Numbered from the stretch's first letter, positions 1 through 6,705 are shown. The stretch: 11,100 nucleotides of DNA from Anaerolineaceae bacterium (GCA_003532515.1 DOEX01000217.1:1-11100), one strand, 5' to 3'. Numbers and translations: made by a program. The notes: a model not told the origin generated them from the letters alone.

Positions 1-251
1 ATTGCCCTCGAGCCAACCTGATTGACTGAAATCATGTAACCACCAGAAGAATAACCTTTCAGTTCATAGGCGTTGTTAATCACTTCCCAACCGGTTGAGT
101 GGTCAGTGAAATCATCCTCAAACAAAACCTGTCCGGATTCTTTACCAGGCAGAAGGTCCTGGCTTATTTTCCCTTTATGAAAAGAAGAACATCCTGAGGT
201 CATGAAGATAAGTAGGAAGAATAAAATGAAGAGTTTCTTTTGATTGTCCAT
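1..251 (-). CDS. Secreted lipoprotein, N-terminal part only (runs off left edge)
   Basis: An open frame reads leftwards from ATG at 251 and is still open at base 1 (83 codons seen). It begins with a short Lys-containing n-region (MDNQKK) and a hydrophobic stretch (LFILFFLLIFM), followed by a lipobox TSGC with the cysteine at residue 21. This predicts signal peptidase II cleavage and lipid anchoring at the outer face of the cytoplasmic membrane. After a short linker the mature part reads FEDDFTDHSTGWEV. Openings of this kind often start a concanavalin-like beta-sandwich domain in lipoproteins of this style, but the domain itself lies outside the window. No good Shine-Dalgarno precedes the ATG. 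A TACAAT box ends 7 nt before it, so a leaderless mRNA is possible. Function is unknown; the lipoprotein assignment is well supported, the domain guess is not. Confidence 0.72.
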   Translation of the reverse strand, partial: MDNQKKLFILFFLLIFMTSGCSSFHKGKISQDLLPGKESGQVLFEDDFTDHSTGWEVINNAYELKGYSSGGYMISVNQVGSRA

Positions 252-501
252 ATTAACGATTGTATTATGAAATCCCCGCCATGCCGTGTGCGAAATGGTT
301 TTGAACCTGCAAAAGCAGGAGTTGGTTCTTCCTCCAAGATCGGTCTTGACTTTCGTCTATCACGTCACCTGGTGTGAGATCAAACCATTTGTGTTGGTGT
401 TGGTACAAAACGGTATAAACGCATCACAAACACAGCAGGGTAAGTAAAATATACCATAAAATTATTAAGTAACTTTTTGCAGCTAGACAGTAGAAGACCC
501 T
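252..501. other. Divergent intergenic spacer with nested inverted repeats
   Basis: This spacer lies between the leftward lipoprotein and rightward thpR. Its left half holds mutually exclusive pairings: GGTT 297-300 with AACC 304-307, CCTGC 306-310 with GCAGG 315-319 (loop AAAA), and GAACC 303-307 with GGTTC 324-328. A short perfect repeat CACC-T-GGTG lies near 366-374. Both strands are open across part of it: a 36-codon plus-strand frame at 267-377, and a minus-strand frame from 423 to its stop at 265 with only a TTG as possible start. Neither has a convincing ribosome-binding site. The right half is AT-rich (TAAAAT at 445-450 and 457-462) and probably carries the thpR promoter, but no -35 is convincing. 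I recognise no known riboswitch or tRNA here. Confidence 0.35.
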
Positions 502-1074
502 ATGAAAAAGAGACTATTTATTGCAGTTAAGCTTAACGAAACAACGATCAACGAGCTCCGTTTGTTTCAAAAAAAACTGACCCGGGAATTACCATTCAAA
601 GGGATACGCTGGGTTGATCCAGGTTTATTTCACCTGACTTTGCAATTTTTGGGCGATACCGAGGAAAGTCAATTACCCACCCTGATATCAAACCTGGAAT
701 CCGCCGCAAGTAAGGTTAAACCTTTTGAGTTATCAGTTGAAGGATCAGGTTTTTTTGGTTCAAATGCCTCCGTGAGGGTACTTTGGGCAGGCACTAGACC
801 GTCTTCAGAATTACGAAATCTGTTCAATGAGGTGATTTTAGCTACTGCGTTCCTGCGGTTAGAGCAAGATCCTCGTTTTTCCCCTCATCTTACCCTTGCA
901 AGAGTGGCAGATTGGTTGCCCAAGGAAGAATCTTCTCGTATTGCCCAAATCATTACCGAAAATAAGGCAAAAGTCTTTGGCGTCACGAAAATAACATCCA
1001 TTTATCTGATTGAAAGTGTCTTAAACCCTGCTGGACCCGTATACAAAACTATGAAGATTTTTGACTTGGTGTAA
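502..1074 (+). CDS. thpR: RNA 2',3'-cyclic phosphodiesterase (2'-5' RNA ligase family)
   Basis: The 190-residue protein belongs to the 2H phosphoesterase superfamily. Both hallmark motifs are present in the expected order and spacing: HLT at residues 44-46 (in FHLTLQFLG) and HLT at 129-131 (in SPHLTLAR). The two histidines form the catalytic pair, one in each half of the bilobed fold. Family members hydrolyse RNA 2',3'-cyclic phosphates to 2'-phosphates and can ligate tRNA half-molecules in vitro; the physiological role in bacteria is unclear. Length matches the usual 175-195 residues, and the opening MKKRLFIAVKL is a typical first beta strand, which supports this ATG. Only a weak GAAG (493-496) precedes it. 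The gene is complete, cytosolic, and lies 30 bp before rsfS on the same strand, so the two are probably co-transcribed. Confidence 0.93.
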   Translation: MKKRLFIAVKLNETTINELRLFQKKLTRELPFKGIRWVDPGLFHLTLQFLGDTEESQLPTLISNLESAASKVKPFELSVEGSGFFGSNASVRVLWAGTRPSSELRNLFNEVILATAFLRLEQDPRFSPHLTLARVADWLPKEESSRIAQIITENKAKVFGVTKITSIYLIESVLNPAGPVYKTMKIFDLV

Positions 1075-1093
1075 AATAACAAAAAAAAGAGTT

Positions 1094-1102
1094 GAGGTGA
1101 TC
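1094..1102 (+). promoter_or_regulatory. Strong Shine-Dalgarno deciding the rsfS start
   Basis: GAGGTGATC is a nine-base match to the anti-Shine-Dalgarno complement (AGGAGGTGATC). From its GG (1096-1097) there are 7 nt to CTG at 1105 and 4 nt to CTG at 1102. No ATG, GTG or TTG in the rsfS frame lies at a usable distance. The site therefore points to a CTG initiation codon. Confidence 0.75.
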
Positions 1103-1104
1103 TG

Positions 1105-1449
1105 CTGGAACCAATCGTATTAGCCCGTGAAATTGTCAATATTCTAGAAGAAAAATTCGGTGAAGAAATCCTATTGTTAGATTTAAGAGGTCTGTCCGAT
1201 TTTACAGACTTCTTTGTGATTGCCACAGCCAGTAGCGATCGACTGTTAGACAGCCTGTCAACGTTCATTAAAGAAGAAATAAAGAAGCAGCATCGCTACA
1301 ATGCTTCAGTTGAGGGAAGCGGTCAGACAGGATGGGTGATCCTTGACTTTGGCTACGTGGTTGTACATCTCTTCTCAGCAGCCCTGAGAGAATTTTACGA
1401 CCTGGAAAATCTCTGGCAGAACGCAAAAATTGTCCTAAGCGTCCAATAA
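1105..1449 (+). CDS. rsfS: Ribosomal silencing factor RsfS, probable CTG start
   Basis: RsfS (Iojap/DUF143 family) binds ribosomal protein uL14 on the 50S subunit and blocks joining with 30S, lowering translation in stationary phase or starvation. From CTG at 1105 the protein is 114 residues, close to the usual 105-120. Family landmarks are LDLRGLSDFTDFFVIATASS (residues 25-44), GWVILDFGYVVVHLF (76-90) and REFYDLENLW (95-104). The frame is closed upstream by TGA at 1093-1095. In between, the only near-start codons beside the Shine-Dalgarno are CTG at 1102 and 1105. The next conventional candidate, TTG at 1174, has no ribosome-binding site and would delete the N-terminal helix (LAREIVNILEEKFGEE) that family members normally have. 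rsfS often sits beside nadD in other bacteria; here it follows thpR. The product is very secure; the exact start is inferred. Confidence 0.92.
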   Translation: MEPIVLAREIVNILEEKFGEEILLLDLRGLSDFTDFFVIATASSDRLLDSLSTFIKEEIKKQHRYNASVEGSGQTGWVILDFGYVVVHLFSAALREFYDLENLWQNAKIVLSVQ

Positions 1450-1504
1450 TTCTTATTTTTTCTACCTTTTTTCTCTAAACTTTTCGGGTTTATTTTGGCA
1501 CATA

Positions 1505-1532
1505 CAAAAACCTCTCCAAAGAGAGGTTTTTG
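1505..1532. terminator. Bidirectional rho-independent terminator between rsfS and bcp
   Basis: A perfect 12-bp stem (1505-1516 with 1521-1532) closes a CAAA loop. The stem core is CCTCTC/GAGAGG and its outer part is an A-run on the left and a T-run on the right. The rightward transcript therefore ends in GAGAGGTTTTTG and the leftward one in the matching U-run. It lies 55 bp after the rsfS stop and about 80 bp after the convergent bcp stop, and so can serve both operons. Confidence 0.93.
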
Positions 1533-1610
1533 TTTCCAATTTGACCATCCATTGTCAACTTAGGAGACGTCCATGGGGAGTTCCTACCTTGATTAGAAGA
1601 AATCGAAATT

Positions 1611-2066
1611 CTACTGAATATCCCTCAAAATTTCTTGAGCGTGATCTTGAGGTTTCACTTTTTCATAAGCTTTCAGGATTCTGCCTTCTTCATCAATAAC
1701 ATAGGTGATCCGAAGAACTCCCATATACTCCTTACCCATGTATTTTTTTGAACCCCAGGCCTCGTAAGCCTTGATCACAGTCGTATCGGTGTCTGATAAC
1801 AGAGGAAAAGGCAATGAATACTTTTCCTGAAACTTGGCATGAGAGGCAGCACTGTCCTTGCTGACCCCCAGTACCACCATACCGTTCTTGCGGAAGTCCC
1901 CAAAACTGTCTCTGAAACTGCATGCCTCTGTGGTACAACCTGGAGTGTCATCCTTTGGGTAAAAGTAGAGGATAACTTTTTTCCCTTGGTAATCGGATAA
2001 TTTGTGCAAAACTTCTTCATGATCGGGTAACTCAAAATCTGGAGCTAAAACACCTTCGTTTAACAT
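1611..2066 (-). CDS. bcp: Thioredoxin-dependent peroxiredoxin (Bcp/PrxQ type)
   Basis: This cytosolic thiol peroxidase reduces H2O2 and organic hydroperoxides using electrons from thioredoxin. The 151-residue length is typical of the family. The active site reads YPKDDTPGCTTEAC: peroxidatic Cys44 in the TPGC motif and Cys49 five residues later, the CxxxxC spacing of the PrxQ class, whose second cysteine resolves by an intramolecular disulfide. Arg119 in GVLRITYVID matches the conserved arginine that activates the peroxidatic thiolate. The start is fixed by a strong Shine-Dalgarno, AAGGAGGAT on the minus strand, which overlaps the stop codon of the upstream membrane-protein gene. The gap between the two genes is 9 bp, so they form one leftward operon, with possible translational coupling. 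Transcription ends at the terminator near 1505-1532. Confidence 0.95.
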   Translation of the reverse strand: MLNEGVLAPDFELPDHEEVLHKLSDYQGKKVILYFYPKDDTPGCTTEACSFRDSFGDFRKNGMVVLGVSKDSAASHAKFQEKYSLPFPLLSDTDTTVIKAYEAWGSKKYMGKEYMGVLRITYVIDEEGRILKAYEKVKPQDHAQEILRDIQ

Positions 2067-2075
2067 ACATCCTCC

Positions 2076-2942
2076 TTAGAATAGTGGATAAACAAGTAAA
2101 TAGCAAACTGCAAAAAAGTGTAAAAATGCAGTGGCTCTGATAATGTGCCAATGGGGTTTCATACCCATGACCATGCGATTCAATAAGTACATACTGAAGA
2201 TGCCAATTATTGCGGTAATCAAGATTGGCAGGTTGACCCCTAACGTAGCGTTCCTATAAAAGTATAAAGAGAATACAAGGTAAGTGAGAAGCATAGAAAC
2301 ATTGAGGATTTTGATACCATTCTCCCACCCAATAACTTGCAGAAATGATCTTTCACCCGTCTTTTGATCAAGTTCATATTGCTCAAACAACAAGGAAGTC
2401 CTGTCGGCAACGTAGAGAAAGAAGAAAGCCATGGTTAATAGAACGTGCCCACTGGTGGGATTTGTGCCCTGCATACCAGTCCCGAGTAACAACATCAAGG
2501 GAGATACGATAACCCCCTCAATAATAACGCTAGAAGTTTGGAATAACATTTTGCCTATCCGGAAAATGGTTATGAGCATCAAAAAAGTGAGAAGACTGAT
2601 ATAGATCAAATTCACCCCTATGAGTCTATTCATCCTGAGCGTGGAGTAAATGAGAAATAGATAGGCGAAAAAGAGAAATATCGTCAGGATGAATAATTGA
2701 CTCTTTTTGTTTCCACGTTCAAAACTGACACGGCTATACGGGTTGATCTTCGATGTACTCAAGTAGTTGAATAGCTGTTGCAGGGAAAGTACGGTAAAAA
2801 AGACCAGGATTCCAACAATGAAACTGATCCAATCGAAGTTGCTATTTTGAAAACCGGCAAAAATTGAACCAACTGTGTAGGTTAATAAACTCGCAAAAAT
2901 AAAGAAGGTATTTTTCCTCAAGGATAAGAAAACTTTTGGCAT
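2076..2942 (-). CDS. Divergent UbiA-like polytopic membrane protein
   Basis: The 288-residue protein has about nine predicted membrane helices (roughly residues 11-31, 36-61, 80-102, 108-129, 137-157, 165-185, 209-229 and two more at the C-terminus), matching UbiA-superfamily prenyltransferases in length and topology. The loop after helix 6, FEQYELDQKTGERSFLQVIG (186-205), resembles the second Asp motif and the following 'G-x-R-(T/S)-L-x-V-x-x-G' of MenA/UbiA proteins. The loop after helix 2, NYLSTSKINPYSR (59-71), sits where NDxxDxxxD is expected but lacks all its aspartates after the leading Asn. If it is a UbiA relative, magnesium-diphosphate chemistry at the first site looks impaired. No Shine-Dalgarno precedes the ATG. 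An inverted repeat overlaps the start. It is the first gene of an operon with bcp. Family assignment is tentative and substrate unknown. Confidence 0.55.
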   Translation of the reverse strand: MPKVFLSLRKNTFFIFASLLTYTVGSIFAGFQNSNFDWISFIVGILVFFTVLSLQQLFNYLSTSKINPYSRVSFERGNKKSQLFILTIFLFFAYLFLIYSTLRMNRLIGVNLIYISLLTFLMLITIFRIGKMLFQTSSVIIEGVIVSPLMLLLGTGMQGTNPTSGHVLLTMAFFFLYVADRTSLLFEQYELDQKTGERSFLQVIGWENGIKILNVSMLLTYLVFSLYFYRNATLGVNLPILITAIIGIFSMYLLNRMVMGMKPHWHIIRATAFLHFFAVCYLLVYPLF

Positions 2943-2959
2943 GTGTTAAGTTTAACACA
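2942..2959. promoter_or_regulatory. Perfect inverted repeat, candidate operator of divergent genes
   Basis: TGTGTTAAGTTTAACACA consists of perfect 8-bp arms around a GT centre. It covers the first base of the leftward membrane-protein start codon and lies 24 bp before the -10 box of the rightward surface-protein gene. On the minus strand a TAAACT inside it could be a weak -10. The size and symmetry suit a dimeric repressor, but no regulator gene is nearby. Confidence 0.5.
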
Positions 2960-2982
2960 AGAAGCTTTGAGGGCATCGCGGT

Positions 2983-2988
2983 TATAAT
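2983..2988 (+). promoter_or_regulatory. -10 box (TATAAT) placing transcription start at the ATG
   Basis: A consensus TATAAT ends 8 nt before ATG 2997, so the expected transcription start (6-8 nt downstream) is at or one or two bases before the ATG. No Shine-Dalgarno could fit. No convincing -35 is seen. Confidence 0.6.
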
Positions 2989-2996
2989 CAAAATTG

Positions 2997-4976
2997 ATGA
3001 AAGCGAGCAAGAAGTTCTATTTCTTTATTGCGATCTTAATCGTCCTGGTTGAGTTTTCAGGGGTTATTCCTAGTGCTTATGCTCAAAATCCTACTCTCGA
3101 TATTTTTGTTGCCAACACAGCCAGTCAATGTAGTGGTAAAACCCAGTGTTTTTATAACGATGACCCTGATACACCTCAATCGGTTGCGCTAAATAAAGCG
3201 CTCACTTTTGCCAGAAATAACAACCTTGGTGGAGCGCGAATACACATACTCTCTGCCTATAATATCAAGACCGATGCAGTTACGATTGACTTTCCAGTTA
3301 ATATTATTGGAGAGGATTCGGGGTGGCTGAGCACGTCGAGTAGCAGCTGCGACGAACCTTTACTGCTCATAACTTCAGAAGTAACGATCAGAAATCTTCA
3401 CTTAACTGATGGAGATTGCAATACCCTTTCAAGAGATTTGATTGACATTGACAGTAATCAAAATGTCTTGATCGAAAACTCAACTCTTGAGAACGGTAAG
3501 AACGCCATCGTCCAACGAAACAACCTTGGCAACTTGACAGTTCGTTTTAGTGAGATCAAAAACAATAACGGCTACGCGCTATTGAGTGAAAATAACGAGG
3601 TTACCTCCCGCCTACAGATGACGGCCAATAACATCTACAACAACGGCACTGAACCCCAGGTTATCTGTCAGAGCAATAACAACGAAGTAAACCATAACTA
3701 TTGGGGCGATGGTGTTTCTGCATCACAAGCCACACAAGGATGCCAAGCGGACAACGCCCGCATGCTAGGCGCTCAAATCGTCAGTGCCCAGACGGGTGTC
3801 CAGGCAGCTCTGCAATCGATTAACACAACCTATCCTACCTCCGACTTTTATGGCTTTTCTGCGAAAAGCGATGCTGACCTTCAGCTCTATGTCATCAATC
3901 ACGGTTCTTCAATGCCATTTCCTGACCGTTCTATTGCTGACATGACGGCTTGCGGTAATTATTTCGATATTTTTCTGGCAGATGAGAATCATCTTGCAAG
4001 TCTAACTTTACGCTTTTCCTATGCGTCGAACAGTCTCTGCCAGCAAGCCATACAGACAATTTCGCTTTGCGGTTCGGGTTCGATGAAAACTTATCCCTTA
4101 ATGTGGCAGGATGTTAAGACCGGTTTCACTGCTGGTTGGGACCATGTTGGGGACAGCCCTAAAGGTGACGGTGGAGATATTTATCCTGGTCAGGTAACAC
4201 GCTGTAATCTTCAGTCCAAAAACATCGAGGTCGATATCGATAATAATGGTCGTCCAAACCTTATCAACGATCTGGCTTTTACACCCTTTGTCCTGGGCTT
4301 TGACATCACCGCTGTTGTGGTGCTTCGCCCGATTGAACAGGCAAATGGAAATGTCATGGTCAGCTGGACAACCAGTAGTGAAAGTAACACCTCTTCTTTC
4401 AAGATAATGCGTTCTCTGTCAGAAACTGGACCCTATTTACAGGTTGGAGAAACCATTGCAGCTTTTGGAGGATCTCTCGATGGGCGTTCTTATGTCATCG
4501 AAGATAGCGATACCAGCCCCTCGACCACGTACTATTACCTTCTGCAGGTCATTACCGATGGTACTACCATTCAGCAATCCGTCGGTCCTGTACGCCTGAA
4601 CACAACTGGCCCGACCGCTACAATACGCCCGACTTCCACCACTCGCCCCACCAGCACCCGTGTACCTACCAGAACGCCAACACCATTCCGGACTGCAACA
4701 AATTCCTTCCGCACCTTTACGCCAACGCAATTGACAAATACAGTTGCTCCGCCTGATGTGATCCTGGTAACAGACACTCCCTCAGTAGAACCCTTTCAAA
4801 AGCCAACCAATCTTCAGTCAACTGAAACTAAACGCCCAACGGTAAATCCTGGTTCACTCCTGGATAAAGACGTAGATAGCTCAGGAAGTGGAGACTTACA
4901 TCTGCTGATCATTGGTGCGCTAATTGTTGTTGGAATCGTGGTGCTATACCTGTTTCTAACGAGAAAACTCCGTTAA
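2997..4976 (+). CDS. Secreted beta-helix/Fn3-like surface protein with C-terminal membrane anchor
   Basis: The 659-residue protein is modular. Residues 1-29 form a signal peptide (KASKK n-region, FYFFIAILIVLVEF core, cleavage expected after SAYA). About 30-250 is Asn-rich and resembles a right-handed parallel beta-helix, ending in NNEVNHNYWGDG, similar to the NYWG turn of NosD/PbH1 proteins. A Cys-containing region follows (about 250-430). About 435-535 looks like a fibronectin-III-type domain (VMVSWTTSSESNTSSFKIMRS ... TYYYLLQV). About 538-590 is a low-complexity Thr/Pro/Arg stalk (RPTSTTRPTSTRVPTRTPTP), probably extended and perhaps O-glycosylated. The last 26 residues are a membrane helix with a positive tail (TRKLR), giving an outside-facing type I anchor. 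I prefer ATG 2997 over the adjacent TTG 2994 because the -10 box is so close. Binding or adhesion is a guess; no catalytic motif is evident. Confidence 0.82.
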   Translation: MKASKKFYFFIAILIVLVEFSGVIPSAYAQNPTLDIFVANTASQCSGKTQCFYNDDPDTPQSVALNKALTFARNNNLGGARIHILSAYNIKTDAVTIDFPVNIIGEDSGWLSTSSSSCDEPLLLITSEVTIRNLHLTDGDCNTLSRDLIDIDSNQNVLIENSTLENGKNAIVQRNNLGNLTVRFSEIKNNNGYALLSENNEVTSRLQMTANNIYNNGTEPQVICQSNNNEVNHNYWGDGVSASQATQGCQADNARMLGAQIVSAQTGVQAALQSINTTYPTSDFYGFSAKSDADLQLYVINHGSSMPFPDRSIADMTACGNYFDIFLADENHLASLTLRFSYASNSLCQQAIQTISLCGSGSMKTYPLMWQDVKTGFTAGWDHVGDSPKGDGGDIYPGQVTRCNLQSKNIEVDIDNNGRPNLINDLAFTPFVLGFDITAVVVLRPIEQANGNVMVSWTTSSESNTSSFKIMRSLSETGPYLQVGETIAAFGGSLDGRSYVIEDSDTSPSTTYYYLLQVITDGTTIQQSVGPVRLNTTGPTATIRPTSTTRPTSTRVPTRTPTPFRTATNSFRTFTPTQLTNTVAPPDVILVTDTPSVEPFQKPTNLQSTETKRPTVNPGSLLDKDVDSSGSGDLHLLIIGALIVVGIVVLYLFLTRKLR

Positions 4977-4979
4977 TTT

Positions 4980-5008
4980 TTGACTTTTACTTTCAGATAT
5001 GCTATTCT
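4980..5008 (+). promoter_or_regulatory. Sigma70-type promoter of the MBL-fold hydrolase gene
   Basis: TTGACT (4980-4985) is followed after exactly 17 bp by TATTCT (5003-5008), which is preceded by TGC, an extended -10. Transcription should start near 5015, giving a leader of about 23 nt that contains the GAGGTGA ribosome-binding site (5025-5031). This is the best -35/-10 pair in the window. It gives the hydrolase gene its own promoter, although it lies only 61 bp after the preceding stop codon. Confidence 0.7.
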
Positions 5009-5037
5009 ATCTCCCAACCGCAATGAGGTGACAGGGA

Positions 5038-5886
5038 ATGCAAAAAGAGCGTGTATCAGATAATGTTTATTGGTTTCAAAGCGAAATCTACGCACAAGTA
5101 ACAGCTGGTGTCATCCTTGGCCCTCAATGGGCAATTCTGATTGACACTTTAATGCCAGAAGAGACCCCCGAAATTAAGGCTTATGTTGAAGACGAACTGA
5201 TGGTTCCTGTGCGTTACATCGTCAACACCCACCATCATGCCGACCATAGCTGGGGAAACTGCTACTTTCCAACTGCTACTGTTATCGGGCATGAATTATG
5301 CCGTGAATTGATGCTTAGCCGAAGCCAGAGTGCTTTGGTTGAGGCAGGAAAAGACAACCCACTCTTCCGTAGTCTTTGTATCAAGGAACCACAGATCACC
5401 ATAGCCCAGGGTTCTCTGTACATAAGAATTGGAAAAAAGCATATCAAAATCTTCTCGACACCCGGTCATTCTGAGGATTCCATTTCTGTACTTCTTGAAG
5501 ACGACCGCATCCTCTTCAGCGGAGATGCCTACATGCCCATCCCCTATTTTGTGGGTGGTGACATCGACATTCTGACCGATACAATCACTGAAATCGGGAA
5601 CATGGGTCTTGAAAACATCATCCAGGGACATGGCGACGTAATCTTGCGAGGTGAAATCGATGAGGTTACTAACAGTCACCTCGAGTACCTGAAGTCGGTT
5701 CGTAAATTGGTTAAAACAGCGTTCAGACGTCGAGATCCTTTGGAATTTTTGCGTTCCCAATTGGTTGAAGAAAGTGGCAAAACTCGGATAAGCATGGGTG
5801 GTCTTGCCCAGGATCTCCATATTCGCAACCTGCAGTGGCAATATCTAACCGAATTGAAGAAAAAGAAGGAAGAATTAGAAAATTAA
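5038..5886 (+). CDS. Metallo-beta-lactamase-fold hydrolase
   Basis: The 282-residue protein carries the complete metal-binding set of the MBL superfamily: HxHxDH at residues 65-70 (THHHADHSWGN), His144 in TPGHSEDS, Asp163 in FSGDAY and His198 in QGHGD. All ligands for a dinuclear Zn or Fe site are intact, so a working hydrolase is likely. No signal peptide is seen, so it is predicted cytosolic. The closest general resemblance is to stand-alone glyoxalase II-like/MBL hydrolases; substrate cannot be deduced, and beta-lactamase activity should not be assumed. The C-terminal 70 residues are helical, charged, and end in a Lys/Glu-rich tail. GAGGTGA with a 6-nt spacer fixes the ATG. Its 3' end overlaps the convergent membrane-protein gene by 12 bp. 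Confidence 0.9.
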   Translation: MQKERVSDNVYWFQSEIYAQVTAGVILGPQWAILIDTLMPEETPEIKAYVEDELMVPVRYIVNTHHHADHSWGNCYFPTATVIGHELCRELMLSRSQSALVEAGKDNPLFRSLCIKEPQITIAQGSLYIRIGKKHIKIFSTPGHSEDSISVLLEDDRILFSGDAYMPIPYFVGGDIDILTDTITEIGNMGLENIIQGHGDVILRGEIDEVTNSHLEYLKSVRKLVKTAFRRRDPLEFLRSQLVEESGKTRISMGGLAQDLHIRNLQWQYLTELKKKKEELEN

Positions 5887-6699
5887 GCTGATCACAATCA
5901 GCAAGATTGTAATGAATGACATTGCTATCGGTTCAGGATATTGATGCCATTTTTTTTCTGCCTTAAATTGGCTCAACCAGCTGGAAAGACTGTAGAGCAA
6001 TCCGGTGAGTAAGAGTCCATATTGAATCGGCGGAATAAAGACGTAATGCAACCCAACCGATAATTGCGTGACTATCCAGGAAGCCAATATTGCCATCACA
6101 AGTTCGTCTTTTGTGACTTTCTGTAAGCTTAGCAAGCGAAAGGAAACAAACAGGGCAGAGAGAAATACAAAAAGAAATTGGGCAGTCATGCGAACATCGC
6201 TGTTTTTAAGCGCTATTGTCAGCAACAGAAAAAGACCAAAAGAAAAACTGATAACTAAAATTGAATACCCAAGCGATTTAAATCCAGTATCCTCGATTAA
6301 AACGTATTCTGCCCGAAGTAAAAGAGCAACAATGATATATCCAATCAGAAAGACAACCCACCATATCTGACTTCGTGCGGATTGCCGAAGCACAATCGCC
6401 AGAATCATTGTCGAAATAAATGGCAGCATCAGATGAGGTAGTACGCGCATAAGACTGAAATTTTCGTTATTCCAGACTGGATGCGTTAAAAAGACCCACA
6501 CAGCTCCTACAACGGCAAGCAATGCCAAGAGTAATGGGATGAAGTTGTAATACGAGAGCTCGAAACGAATCCCAAGAATATCCAGATCGCCCGCCATCAC
6601 CTCGGAGGGCAAAAGAAAAATCAGGATAAACCCCAACGCGAGGAATGCCAGGACAATGCTAAAGCGGTTAAGATAAAGACCACTGTGTTCAGATTGCAT
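5875..6699 (-). CDS. Polytopic membrane protein of unknown function
   Basis: I do not recognise this 274-residue protein. It has about nine hydrophobic helices joined by short loops, with little soluble domain; the longest loops carry GDLDILGIRFELSYYN (between helices 1 and 2) and HPVWNNENFSLMR. Charged residues inside or next to helices include the pairs RAEY and RLLSLQK, but no signature of transporters, proteases or transferases is visible. The start at ATG 6699 is supported by an extended -10 (TGATAAAAT) ending 6 nt upstream, implying a leaderless mRNA, and by the absence of any Shine-Dalgarno. The 3' end overlaps the convergent hydrolase gene by 12 bp, so the two share a tail region with no obvious terminator. 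The frame, length and continuous membrane-helix pattern make it a real gene; function is unknown. Confidence 0.75.
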   Translation of the reverse strand: MQSEHSGLYLNRFSIVLAFLALGFILIFLLPSEVMAGDLDILGIRFELSYYNFIPLLLALLAVVGAVWVFLTHPVWNNENFSLMRVLPHLMLPFISTMILAIVLRQSARSQIWWVVFLIGYIIVALLLRAEYVLIEDTGFKSLGYSILVISFSFGLFLLLTIALKNSDVRMTAQFLFVFLSALFVSFRLLSLQKVTKDELVMAILASWIVTQLSVGLHYVFIPPIQYGLLLTGLLYSLSSWLSQFKAEKKWHQYPEPIAMSFITILLIVISLIF

Positions 6700-6705
6700 A
6701 CCAAA

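Noticed and set aside
281..304. Short frame ATG to TGA encoding MPCAKWF, as a leader peptide
   Set aside because: It has no ribosome-binding site, no regulatory codon run, and nothing to attenuate immediately downstream.
1572..1595. Short frame MGSSYLD after an AGGAG between rsfS and bcp
   Set aside because: Seven codons between a terminator and a convergent gene, with no promoter; chance is the simplest explanation.
4612..4740. DNA tandem repeat or CRISPR-like array in the surface-protein gene
   Set aside because: The repetition is only in Thr/Pro/Arg codons of a protein stalk; there is no regular unit or spacer.
5296..5841. A 181-codon open frame on the minus strand inside the hydrolase gene
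   Set aside because: It is antisense to a gene with complete MBL motifs, has no family resemblance, and lacks a ribosome-binding site.
6068..6370. A 100-codon plus-strand frame inside the leftward membrane protein
   Set aside because: Its product is Lys/Arg/Ser/Thr-rich with no pattern, while the opposite strand gives continuous membrane helices.
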